14,057 nt of DNA, from contig JAPULF010000273.1 in assembly GCA_027295245.1 (NCBI GenBank), positions 1-14,057 on the forward strand, read 5' to 3'. Below are positions 6,987 to 13,797 of this stretch, piece after piece. Every line of letters begins with the position of its first letter. Positions within the stretch are counted from its first letter, which is position 1. The notes under the pieces were generated by a model. That model ran no database searches. It saw nothing but the letters and a program-made list of their open reading frames with translations, and was not told the DNA's origin. Made by a program: the position numbers and the translations under genes. The stretch is from Planctomycetota bacterium (GTDB taxonomy: Bacteria; Planctomycetota; Phycisphaerae; UBA1845; UTPLA1).

Positions 6987-8074
6987 CGTTCCTCGATGAA
7001 ACATTCGTCTATCCTTGGGCGCTCTTGGGTGTGCTGGTCGTTCCGTTGTTTTGGCGGCCGTGGCTGGGTTCGCGAAGTCGGGCGGCGATTCGATTCTCCG
7101 GTTTGTCCGGCTTCCGGACGCAGGCCTCGCGTTGGTCGTCCCGTGCCAGATTCATCGCGCCGTTGTGTCGGTCGCTCGCCGTAATGCTGTTGGTTGTTTG
7201 CATCGCCCGTCCCCGCAAGGCCGATGAACAGACCCGCATCCAAACGGAAGGAATCGCTATTCAACTCGTCGTGGATCGATCCGGCAGCATGGAGAACTCC
7301 GACTTCTTCGACGAGGAGGGCCGAAAAATGACGCGGCTTGACGCCGTTAAGCAAGTCGTCAAGGCGTTTGTGGCCGGAGATGACGCGGAACTCGAGGGCC
7401 GGCCGGACGATCTGATCGGGCTGACCGTGTTCGCCCGATACCCGGACACCGAATGCCCCCCAACCACAGACCACACCCATCTGCTGGAGGCCCTCGAGAA
7501 TGTGAAGGTGCCGTCACGGCACGATCGCGAGGAAAGCTTGACCGCCATCGGCGACGCCCTGATGCAGGCGACCGAGCGAATTCGAAAGATCGGCCGTCGA
7601 TTGAGCGACGGCGATGTCTTTACGATCAAGAGTCGGGTCATCGTGCTCTTGACCGACGGAGATCAAACCGCGGGCGAATTCAGCCCGCTCGACGCCGCCG
7701 AGGTCGCTGCTTCACTCGGCGTTAAGGTCTACACCATCGGCGCGACACCGGAGACGGTGAAGCAAAGAGTCGGGTTTTCCACGCGGAGTGTCCCAGCGCC
7801 GATCGATGAAGAGACGTTGCGACAAGTCGCAAAGCGCACTGGCGCAAAGTACTTCCGGGCCACGGACACCGAATCGCTGACCCGCATCTACGCGGAAATC
7901 GACAAACTGGAGCGTACGGTGATCGACGAACAGCGCTACGAAGTCTATACCGAACTCGCGACCCACTGGATTTCGTTCGGAGCGGTGACCTTCCCACCAC
8001 CGCTCATGGTGGCGCTGGCGTTCTTGGCGATCGAGGCGATCCTTGTGAACACGTGGTTTCGACGTATTCCGTAG
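6983..8074 (+). CDS. batA: BatA, membrane-anchored von Willebrand A protein
   Basis: A 363-residue protein with two N-terminal membrane segments (about 12-28 and 60-76), a vWA domain (about 92-315) and a C-terminal membrane segment (about 334-356), the usual BatA plan. The adhesion-site residues are intact: DRSGS at 98-102, Thr187 in SLTAIGDAL and Asp225 in LLTDGD. The vWA domain likely binds a divalent metal and a partner such as BatB or BatD. The start ATG overlaps the previous stop codon (ATGA at 6983-6986), arguing for translational coupling. The next gene, batB, begins 22 bases after the stop. BatA rather than BatB is assigned from gene order and from the CPP-TT-DHTHLLEAL layout; the two are paralogues. 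Confidence 0.92.
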   Translation: MTFLDETFVYPWALLGVLVVPLFWRPWLGSRSRAAIRFSGLSGFRTQASRWSSRARFIAPLCRSLAVMLLVVCIARPRKADEQTRIQTEGIAIQLVVDRSGSMENSDFFDEEGRKMTRLDAVKQVVKAFVAGDDAELEGRPDDLIGLTVFARYPDTECPPTTDHTHLLEALENVKVPSRHDREESLTAIGDALMQATERIRKIGRRLSDGDVFTIKSRVIVLLTDGDQTAGEFSPLDAAEVAASLGVKVYTIGATPETVKQRVGFSTRSVPAPIDEETLRQVAKRTGAKYFRATDTESLTRIYAEIDKLERTVIDEQRYEVYTELATHWISFGAVTFPPPLMVALAFLAIEAILVNTWFRRIP

Positions 8075-8096
8075 GTAGCAGAATTGGAAACGCCCC

Positions 8097-9134
8097 GTGG
8101 ATGACTTCGACATTGACAACATCGATCGCCTGAAGTGGCTGCTCCTTGTGGCCGGTTGCAGCGCGGTGTTCATCTACGGTTTCGCGCAGAAGTCTCGGGC
8201 CTTGCGTGTCTTCGCGGATGCGAACCTGGTCGATAGCCTGACGCCGGACGTCAGCCGCAGGCGTCAGGTTTTCAAGTCCGTGCTGCTGCTGGCGGCGATG
8301 GCCGCGATCGTGTTGGCTCTCGTGGGTCCGCGCTGGGGACGGTACTTCGCAAAGGTGCAGAAGAAACAGCTCGATATCATCGTCTGCCTGGATGTTTCCC
8401 GCAGCATGCTCGCGAAAGACGCCGGCATGGCGCGACTCGACCGGGCCAAGGACGATATCAAACAACTGCTCGACGTGCTCTCCGGCGGGATGGTCGGTCT
8501 GGTTGCGTTCGCCGGCGCGGCGGACCTGGCGTGTCCCCTCACCGACGACTACGAATTCGTGCGACTCGTGCTGAACGACGTTCATATTCACAGCGCCCCC
8601 ATGGGAGGCACCGACATGGGCGCCGCGATCGAGGCCGGCGTCAAGGCGTTCAGTCGAGTCGGCCGGCAGCACCGCGTGATCCTGTTGCTGACGGATGGCG
8701 AGGATCACGGTGGGCGCGGCAGGGAAGCAGCCGCCAAGGCCCATGAACAGGGCATTCAAATCTACGCCATCGGAATCGGCGACGCCGAACGCGGCGCATT
8801 GGTCCCGGTGATGAAGAACGGCCGAGAGTCATACCTGATGCACGAAGGCCAGCAGCTGTGGTCCAAGCTCGACCCGACGACGCTTGATGAAATCGCCCGA
8901 GCAGGCGGCGGGGAGTATCATCCGAGCGCCCAGGTAACGGGAACCCAGCGCACGCTGGAGTGGCTATACTCAGAGAAGATCGCACCGACCCTGCAACTGA
9001 CCGCCGATGACCGAAAAGTCCGGCGCTTGTATCCGCGGTTTCACTGGCTGGCCGCCCTGGCACTCGGCTTGTTGCTGGTGGAATCGATGGTCGGCGAACG
9101 GAAATCGGCGATCGCGCCGATGCGTGGAAAGTGA
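8097..9134 (+). CDS. batB: BatB, membrane-anchored von Willebrand A protein
   Basis: A 345-residue paralogue of the preceding BatA: membrane segments at about 13-30 and 60-77, a vWA domain (about 92-290) and a C-terminal membrane segment at about 316-332. The metal site is complete: DVSRS at 99-103, Thr172 in GGTDMGAAI and Asp200 in LLTDGED. GTG 8097 is chosen because it gives the normal BatB N-terminus and lies just behind a modest GGAA-type ribosome site; the ATG at 8101 is out of frame. The gap to batC is 25 bases. It presumably forms a complex with BatA and the TPR protein BatC, as proposed for Bat proteins generally. Confidence 0.92.
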   Translation: MDDFDIDNIDRLKWLLLVAGCSAVFIYGFAQKSRALRVFADANLVDSLTPDVSRRRQVFKSVLLLAAMAAIVLALVGPRWGRYFAKVQKKQLDIIVCLDVSRSMLAKDAGMARLDRAKDDIKQLLDVLSGGMVGLVAFAGAADLACPLTDDYEFVRLVLNDVHIHSAPMGGTDMGAAIEAGVKAFSRVGRQHRVILLLTDGEDHGGRGREAAAKAHEQGIQIYAIGIGDAERGALVPVMKNGRESYLMHEGQQLWSKLDPTTLDEIARAGGGEYHPSAQVTGTQRTLEWLYSEKIAPTLQLTADDRKVRRLYPRFHWLAALALGLLLVESMVGERKSAIAPMRGK

Positions 9135-9159
9135 ATTGGACAATCGGAATTTTAGAGTC

Positions 9160-10074
9160 ATGCGTAGGAGCCGGGCCGCAGTGACACAGTACCGAATCAC
9201 AATCAGTCTATTGGGACTTGTGTTTGCGTCGGCGTCGTCGCCGGCCGACACATCGGCCGACGAAGTCCCCTCTGCCCCGAAGCTCGTCAAGGAGGGAAAC
9301 GAGCTGTTGCGCGAAGGCAAGCACGCCGAAGCCCTCCGAAAGTACGACGCCGCCAACGAGGCCCTGCCCGAGGCAGCCGAGGTGGCCTACAACCGGGGCA
9401 TCGCCCTGTACAATCTGGGTGAATTCGACAAGGCGGAAACAGCCCTTCAAGACGCCCTGAGACCCGGCGATCCGGAATTGGAGGCCAAGGCCAAATACAG
9501 CCTCGGACGGTGCGCCCAAGCCAACGGATTGGAAATCGCCGCGAAGATGCAGAATCCGGGCGAGGGGGAGACCGCCCTGAACGATCTCGCGCGGGCGATC
9601 CGGTTCTATGACGAAGCCCTCAAGCTGATGCCGGAAGACCGGGCCGCCGTCAAAAACAAGGAAGCCGCCGACCGGCTGATCCAATACCTGGAGAAGCGGC
9701 TCGATCTGATGCGAGAGCAGCAGGACAAGGAAAAGGAAAAAGACGACCAGAACCCCACGTCGCAGCCGACCTCTCAGCCCACCTCCAAGCCGTCATCTCG
9801 GCCGACATCGCAGCCGGATCCAAACCAGCCACAAGAGGGAGAAAACGAACAGCAGGAGCAGGAGCAACAACAACAGCAGGAAAACCAAGGGCAACAAGGC
9901 GAACAGAAGCAGGATGATCGGCCCTCCGAACAAGAAGAGAACCGTCAGATGTCTGCCGAAGAGGCCGAGCGTTTCCTTCAGCAGGCCCGTGACGCGGAAC
10001 GCGACCGCCGGGAAGACATGCGCAAGAAGGCGATACGAATGCGCGGACGAATCCCGGTCAAGAAGGATTGGTAA
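9160..10074 (+). CDS. batC: BatC, TPR protein with low-complexity linker
   Basis: A 304-residue exported protein. The start is placed at ATG 9160 because it gives a signal peptide (basic N-terminus, hydrophobic ISLLGLVFASA, cleavage near residue 26). The longer open frame from 9007 runs inside batB and encodes an unlikely Trp-rich extension. Tetratricopeptide repeats occupy about 40-68, 73-102 and 142-165. Residues 188-262 are a disordered linker: a charged EKEKDD segment, a PTSQ-type repeat (199-219), then a Gln/Glu-rich run. The C-terminus (265-304) is helical and ends in RIPVKKDW, which resembles the conserved BatC tail ending in KDW. It probably acts as a periplasmic scaffold for the vWA proteins. 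The stop overlaps batD (TAATG). Confidence 0.88.
   Translation: MRRSRAAVTQYRITISLLGLVFASASSPADTSADEVPSAPKLVKEGNELLREGKHAEALRKYDAANEALPEAAEVAYNRGIALYNLGEFDKAETALQDALRPGDPELEAKAKYSLGRCAQANGLEIAAKMQNPGEGETALNDLARAIRFYDEALKLMPEDRAAVKNKEAADRLIQYLEKRLDLMREQQDKEKEKDDQNPTSQPTSQPTSKPSSRPTSQPDPNQPQEGENEQQEQEQQQQQENQGQQGEQKQDDRPSEQEENRQMSAEEAERFLQQARDAERDRREDMRKKAIRMRGRIPVKKDW
9754..9816 (+). repeat. PTSQ tandem repeat encoded in batC
   Basis: Codons for residues 199-219 of BatC encode five imperfect copies of a four-residue unit, beginning PTSQPTSQPTSKPSSRP. The codons for the copies vary (acgtcg, acctct, acctcc, tcatct, acatcg), so the repeat has diverged at DNA level while the protein pattern is kept. 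It is followed by CAG/CAA-rich codons for Gln up to about 9910. This is a flexible extracytoplasmic linker, not a DNA repeat element. Confidence 0.7.
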
Positions 10075-11858
10075 TGTCGATGTTGCGGCTTTCAACGGTC
10101 ACTGCGGTCGTCCTCGCATGCGCGGCGTCGCAGGCGATCGCGCAACGGATGTCGGCACGCATATCGAGCCCCCGCGCCCAGGTGGGTGAGCCGCTTTCGC
10201 TATCGGTTAAGCTGATGAACGTCCCCCCCGGAACAACACCGACGATTCCTCGGACGAAAGACTTCAGAATCGAGCTATCGAATCCAAATCCCAATTTAAC
10301 TATGATGAACATAAACGGCCGCAGGTCCAACACGGCCGAATATCTCTATTTCGTCGAACCGCTCCGCAAGGGGCAATTGAATTTGCCGCCGTTCAGAGTA
10401 GCCGTCGGAGGACGCACGCTCACAACTGGGGCGATCGTCGTCAACGTCGAGGACGCGCCTCCGGGCACGTTTTTTCGATGTGATGTCCAATCATCGGCCG
10501 AGTCCATTTACGTCGGCCAGCCGATCACGCTGACGCTATTCCTTTGGACACGCGTGTTCATCCAGGGCCGTATTACATTGGACGAGCGTCAAATGTGGGG
10601 TCGTTTCGGCCACAGACAATCCTCGGCGGGCGTTTTCGCGAATTCCCTCAAGAGTGTGAGTGTCGTACGGCGGCGGATCGATGAAGACGGCGAATGGCGC
10701 GATTTCTACGTCTACTCGGTTGCTGTGTCGCTGAACCCCAAGAAATCCGGCCCCCTCGATCTCGGCGATATCGAATTGGTATTTGGCTACCCCATTGAAC
10801 TCAAACGCAACCTGGGCTTCGGGTTATTTGAAGGTCCATGGAAAGTTTCTCGTCACAGATTCATACGGTCCCGGCCGCAAATGCCACGCGTGGAAGTCAA
10901 GGCAATTCCGCTTGCGAACCGACCGCCGGACTTCAATGGGGCGCTGGGCCGATGCACAATCTCGGTCGACGCCAAGCCACAATCCGTGCCCGTCGGCGAT
11001 CCGATCACGTTGACCCTGACGATAAGCAGCAAGGGCGACCTGGACCGGCTGAGCGCACCCAGGCTCGATCAGGTCGATGGGCTGACAAGGGATTTCGAGG
11101 TCCCGTCCGAGTCTCTCGCCGGCGAAATCGGAGAGAATGAAAAGGTCTTCAACCTCACGGTTCGAGCGCGGCGCGAGGACGTCACCGAGATCCCGCCGAT
11201 CCCGATGAGCTACTTCGATCCGAATACCGACAAGTTCCGCACGGCCTGGAGCCAACCGATTCCGATCGCGGTAACCCCCGCGGAGCGTTTGACGTTGTCG
11301 CTCGATCCAGAGTCGGCCGCGGGCGGGCGGCTGGTCCCGTTGGTGGAAACCACCGAGGGATTGCTCGCGAACTTTGCCGATCCGAATGCGGTTCTCGGCG
11401 ATCAGACCGGTCAAGTCGGCACGCACGTCTGGGTCCTGCTCGGCACAATGCCGGTTCTCTACCTCTGCACGTGGCTCGTGCAGCGCCGTGTATTGCGTCT
11501 TCGCGACGACGACGCCCTGCGACGCCGCAACCGTGCATACGCACATGCCCGTCGGGCGCTTCGCGGTAACAACGCAAACGCATCGCACGCCGACGTCGCC
11601 TCGGCCCTGCTGGGCTACATTGCCGACCGATGCAACGTACCCTCGGGCGGAATGACCCGGGCCGATGCCGTCCGGCTCCTCGGCGACCGAGCGGCGCCCG
11701 AGGCGACCGTTCGAGCCGTCGACACACTGCTGGGGTCCCTGGAACAATCTCAGTACGGCGGCGCGGGCGGCGGCGGTGAGAAAGTCGGCGGTGAAAACGA
11801 CCTGGCGTCGACGGCCCGGCAATGGATCGACGAGTTGGAGCGATTGAAGCTGAAATGA
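10074..11858 (+). CDS. batD: BatD, large Ig-like membrane protein
   Basis: A 594-residue protein. ATG 10074 is chosen because AGAAGGA (10061-10067) lies 6 bases ahead and the start codon shares its A with the batC stop (TAATG). Residues 1-23 form a signal peptide (cleavage AIA/QRMS). Most of the protein is beta-rich and extracytoplasmic with repeated Ig-like modules, starting at about 25, 135 and 305. It includes the BatD hallmark EIPPIPMSYFDPNTDKF (about 379-395). A membrane helix lies at about 450-470, followed by a cytoplasmic helical domain and a Gly-rich GGAGGGGEKVGGEN segment near the C-terminus. The annotation term 'oxygen tolerance' reflects historical work in Bacteroides; the molecular role is unknown. 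It overlaps batE by ATGA. Confidence 0.9.
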   Translation: MSMLRLSTVTAVVLACAASQAIAQRMSARISSPRAQVGEPLSLSVKLMNVPPGTTPTIPRTKDFRIELSNPNPNLTMMNINGRRSNTAEYLYFVEPLRKGQLNLPPFRVAVGGRTLTTGAIVVNVEDAPPGTFFRCDVQSSAESIYVGQPITLTLFLWTRVFIQGRITLDERQMWGRFGHRQSSAGVFANSLKSVSVVRRRIDEDGEWRDFYVYSVAVSLNPKKSGPLDLGDIELVFGYPIELKRNLGFGLFEGPWKVSRHRFIRSRPQMPRVEVKAIPLANRPPDFNGALGRCTISVDAKPQSVPVGDPITLTLTISSKGDLDRLSAPRLDQVDGLTRDFEVPSESLAGEIGENEKVFNLTVRARREDVTEIPPIPMSYFDPNTDKFRTAWSQPIPIAVTPAERLTLSLDPESAAGGRLVPLVETTEGLLANFADPNAVLGDQTGQVGTHVWVLLGTMPVLYLCTWLVQRRVLRLRDDDALRRRNRAYAHARRALRGNNANASHADVASALLGYIADRCNVPSGGMTRADAVRLLGDRAAPEATVRAVDTLLGSLEQSQYGGAGGGGEKVGGENDLASTARQWIDELERLKLK

Positions 11859-12700
11859 GACGCGCCACGACCTTCATTCTGGCGGGTCTGTTTTGTCCCG
11901 GCCCGTTGATTGCGGACCAAGGCTCCATCCGCGATCCCTCGCCGGCCTCGGATACAGTCAGGGTCTTTCGCGACGCCCTGGCGAACTTCGACGCCGCCGT
12001 CGCCGTCAGGAACCACGCCGACCCGGCGGCTCAGCGCCGATACAGACAAGCGGCGGACGGATTCCAGGCCCTGGTCGAGGCCGGCATAGAAAATGGACGC
12101 CTGTATTATAATCTGGCGAACGCCCAACTCAGACTCGGCGAGACCGGCCATGCAGTCGTCAATTACCGGCGGGCCCTGCGGCTCATGCCGGGGGACGCGA
12201 ACATCCGCCGCAATCTCGGCTTCGCCCGAAACCTGTGCCAGGTCCAAATCCCGCCGAAGGCGACGAGCGCCATCCTGGAAGCGATATTCTTCTGGCACTT
12301 TCAAACGTCGAACGCCGCCCGAATGCGAATCGCCGTCGCCGGCTACGCCGGGTTCTGGTTTCTGATGATCGCCGGCCTGTTGGCGCGTCGACGACCGCCG
12401 GGAGTGTTCTGGACGACCTGCATCGTGGGAGCCGTCACGCTCGTGCTGGGCCTGAGCGTTGGGTGGGAACATCTCGCCTCGACCCATCGCGAGGAAGGCG
12501 CGCTGATCGTCGACGAGGTCGTCCTGCGCAAGGGCAACGGCGTCAATTACGATCCTCAACTCGACACGCCGCTGTCCCAAGGCGTTGAGTTCCGCCTCTT
12601 GGAAACCCGGGAAGACCTCGAGGGCAACGCCTGGTACTACATCGAGCTTTCCGACGGGACCGACGGTTGGCTTCGCGGCGACCAGGCCGGCCTGATCTGA
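11855..12700 (+). CDS. batE: BatE, TPR and SH3-domain membrane protein
   Basis: A 281-residue protein closing the operon. The start is ATG 11855, overlapping the batD stop (ATGA); it gives a signal peptide (residues 1-20, cleavage LIA/DQ), which the longer frame from 11822 would bury. A TPR unit is clear at about 84-117 (LYYNLANAQLRLGETGHAVV). Two membrane helices lie at 157-176 and 183-203. A bacterial SH3-type domain occupies 214-281, with VLRKGNGVNYDPQ and a WYYIELSDGTDGWL end. The TPR and SH3 parts are likely both on the outer side of the membrane and bind envelope partners. This is the standard BatE plan. Its stop codon lies in a hairpin. Confidence 0.88.
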   Translation: MRRATTFILAGLFCPGPLIADQGSIRDPSPASDTVRVFRDALANFDAAVAVRNHADPAAQRRYRQAADGFQALVEAGIENGRLYYNLANAQLRLGETGHAVVNYRRALRLMPGDANIRRNLGFARNLCQVQIPPKATSAILEAIFFWHFQTSNAARMRIAVAGYAGFWFLMIAGLLARRRPPGVFWTTCIVGAVTLVLGLSVGWEHLASTHREEGALIVDEVVLRKGNGVNYDPQLDTPLSQGVEFRLLETREDLEGNAWYYIELSDGTDGWLRGDQAGLI

Positions 12701-12722
12701 GGCGACACGACCGCCGCCTCAG
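12697..12722 (+). terminator. Hairpin overlapping the batE stop codon
   Basis: CTGAGGCG (12697-12704) pairs perfectly with CGCCTCAG (12715-12722), an 8-bp stem with a 10-base loop. The TGA stop of batE is inside the 5' arm. No U-run follows, so it is not a canonical intrinsic terminator; it could be a Rho-linked, pausing or 3'-end-protecting structure at the end of the operon. Confidence 0.4.
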
Positions 12723-12799
12723 GCCGCTATCCACCCACGCACAACCCCGCGATTATTCCGCATTCGCGGCCTGCTGCCCGTGAACGCCCGCCCGGATGT

Positions 12800-12828
12800 T
12801 TGCAGGTCGTCGCGGCAATCGCTACGAT
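12800..12828 (+). promoter_or_regulatory. Possible sigma70-like promoter for the CxxC protein
   Basis: TTGCAG (12800-12805) and TACGAT (12823-12828) are separated by the optimal 17 bases, and lie 50 bases ahead of the ATG at 12879. Consensus matches are moderate (3 of 6 and 4 of 6). A separate promoter here fits with the operon ending at batE. Confidence 0.35.
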
Positions 12829-12878
12829 AGATACTTGATTCGTGCGACGATTTGGTACCCGGCTGGAAGGTCAACGTC

Positions 12879-13397
12879 ATGGCACCCACTCCCAACGAAA
12901 CAGATCCTCCCTGGATCGGATCGGACGAACAGTCCTCGACCGACGGAGGCACCCCGGCCAAACAAGCCCGCAAACCGCTCGGGCCGATCTGGTTGGCACT
13001 GGCCTTGGTCGTCTTGGGGCTCGCCGGGTACAGGATTTACGCGATGCTTTACCTCGCGCCGGCCGCCACGGCACAACCGGTCGAGCGTCTGTATCTCTGT
13101 AGCGAAACGCATAAGACCTTCAACCATACAAAAGAGATCGGCGACGAGGTACCCGTTCACTCGCCGTTTTCAAAAAAGCAAACCGGCTATCCCTGCGAAC
13201 CCTGCTACAAGACAAAGAAGGACAACGTCTATCGGGACCAACCCTACTACGTCACCTTGAACAAGTATTTTGACAAAGATGGACCGACCGTCTGCCCCGA
13301 TTGCGGCCGTGAGGTTGTGGGCCACAACCCCGATCCCAGACCCATTCATCCGGACGCTCCCACGACGCGACGAGCGGCGGTGAGCGGCGGCGACTGA
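12879..13397 (+). CDS. Single-TM protein with extracytoplasmic CxxC motifs
   Basis: A 172-residue protein not matched to a named family. ATG 12879 is chosen because GGAAGG (12865-12870) lies 8 bases ahead; an upstream GTG at 12852 has no ribosome site. Residues 1-35 are polar and end in basic KQARKP, then one membrane helix spans about 36-57. The basic flank before the helix predicts an inside N-terminus and an outside C-terminus. The exported part has five cysteines: Cys74 in YLCSETHKTF, Cys106/Cys109 in YPCEPCY and Cys139/Cys142 in CPDCG, with His78, His83 and His149 nearby. These look like a small zinc ribbon or disulfide pairs. Similar domains occur in planctomycete proteins from memory, but I cannot name one. 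It could also be a redox protein. Its link to the bat operon is positional only. Confidence 0.7.
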   Translation: MAPTPNETDPPWIGSDEQSSTDGGTPAKQARKPLGPIWLALALVVLGLAGYRIYAMLYLAPAATAQPVERLYLCSETHKTFNHTKEIGDEVPVHSPFSKKQTGYPCEPCYKTKKDNVYRDQPYYVTLNKYFDKDGPTVCPDCGREVVGHNPDPRPIHPDAPTTRRAAVSGGD

Positions 13398-13461
13398 CCT
13401 CAAAACGCCTGTGAATTCACCATTTTTTGCCGCCATTCGGGCTAGGAATGCGCCGTCCTTC

Positions 13462-13473
13462 TCATTATAATGA
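13462..13473. promoter_or_regulatory. 12-bp palindrome containing a consensus -10 box
   Basis: TCATTATAATGA is a perfect palindrome, and its centre holds the exact -10 consensus TATAAT (13466-13471), which by symmetry also reads on the minus strand. No -35 lies 16-18 bases upstream on either strand. It could be an activator-dependent promoter, an operator, or chance. If used rightward, the leader to the Cys-rich gene would be about 320 bases. Confidence 0.3.
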
Positions 13474-13682
13474 TGTCCAGGAACCCGGAGCTGGGAAGAC
13501 GTGCATCCTTGCGTTTCGGATCTCGGACGAGTGGGAACGTAGCCTTGCGCATCTCCAAGCATCCTTTCCGGCAATGCAGTGGCGAAATGGCAACGGTGGG
13601 AACGGTGAAGAAGTGGTTGCCAGAACCTCGAACACCTGCTGAAGAACCGTCAACCCTCACCGCAAGAGTCGATCGCCAGTCA

Positions 13683-13694
13683 CATTGCGCAATG
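13683..13694. repeat. 12-bp perfect palindrome
   Basis: CATTGCGCAATG is self-complementary over 12 bases, about 100 bases ahead of the Cys-rich gene. It may be a dimeric regulator site or a short RNA hairpin (CATT-GCGC-AATG). No function can be assigned. Confidence 0.3.
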
Positions 13695-13797
13695 CAACGG
13701 ATCGCGTGAATCCCGGTCTGCCAGCGCCAAGCAACCGCGCATGGGCCGACCGGCAACATCGCTCGGATATTGTCAAGTCGTATCAGGAGGACCCGTT

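Larger units (their letters stand above)
4035..12700 (+). other. moxR-bat operon (eight genes)
   Basis: Eight co-directional genes: moxR, DUF58, BatD-like lipoprotein, batA, batB, batC, batD, batE. Gaps are 3 and 6 bases at the first two junctions. ATGA overlaps occur at 6983-6986 and 11855-11858, and TAATG at 10072-10076; the largest gaps are 22 bases (batA-batB) and 25 bases (batB-batC). The order matches the classical Bat (aerotolerance) operon described in Bacteroides and found widely in Gram-negative phyla. The spacing indicates one transcript with translational coupling. The natural ends are the 151-base gap before moxR and the hairpin at the batE stop. Confidence 0.85.
13398..13797. 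other. 400-base leader/intergenic region with inverted and direct repeats
   Basis: No convincing gene. Seen in order: a 10-bp palindrome GTGAATTCAC (13411-13420) followed by T6; a perfect TATAAT inside a 12-bp palindrome (13462-13473) with no good -35; direct repeats GCATCCTT (13503 and 13559) and GTGGGAACG (13531 and 13596); a 7-bp stem TGGCAAC/GTTGCCA (13588-13594 with 13616-13622); CATTGCGCAATG (13683-13694); and CCGGTC/GACCGG (13713-13718 with 13748-13753). Several frames are open on both strands but none has a ribosome site. The region may contain a structured RNA, a long 5' leader or a dispersed repeat. Confidence 0.35.

Noticed and set aside
9007..9159. N-terminal extension of BatC from an upstream start
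   Set aside because: It runs inside batB and encodes an unlikely Trp/Cys-rich segment; ATG 9160 gives a proper signal peptide.
9754..9816. Tandem repeat in batC as a CRISPR-like or mobile element
   Set aside because: Units are 12 bases, in frame, diverged at DNA level and lie within a coding linker; no spacers or cas genes.
13398..13440. Possible intrinsic terminator after the CxxC protein (T6 at 13423-13428)
   Set aside because: The adjacent palindrome GTGAATTCAC can form only a 3-bp stem with a 4-base loop, and the GGCG/CGCC pairing is too far from the T-run.
13427..13642. Short frame containing GAGKT, resembling a Walker A motif
   Set aside because: Five residues only, no ribosome site, no rest of an ATPase domain; treated as chance in a non-coding or repeat region.
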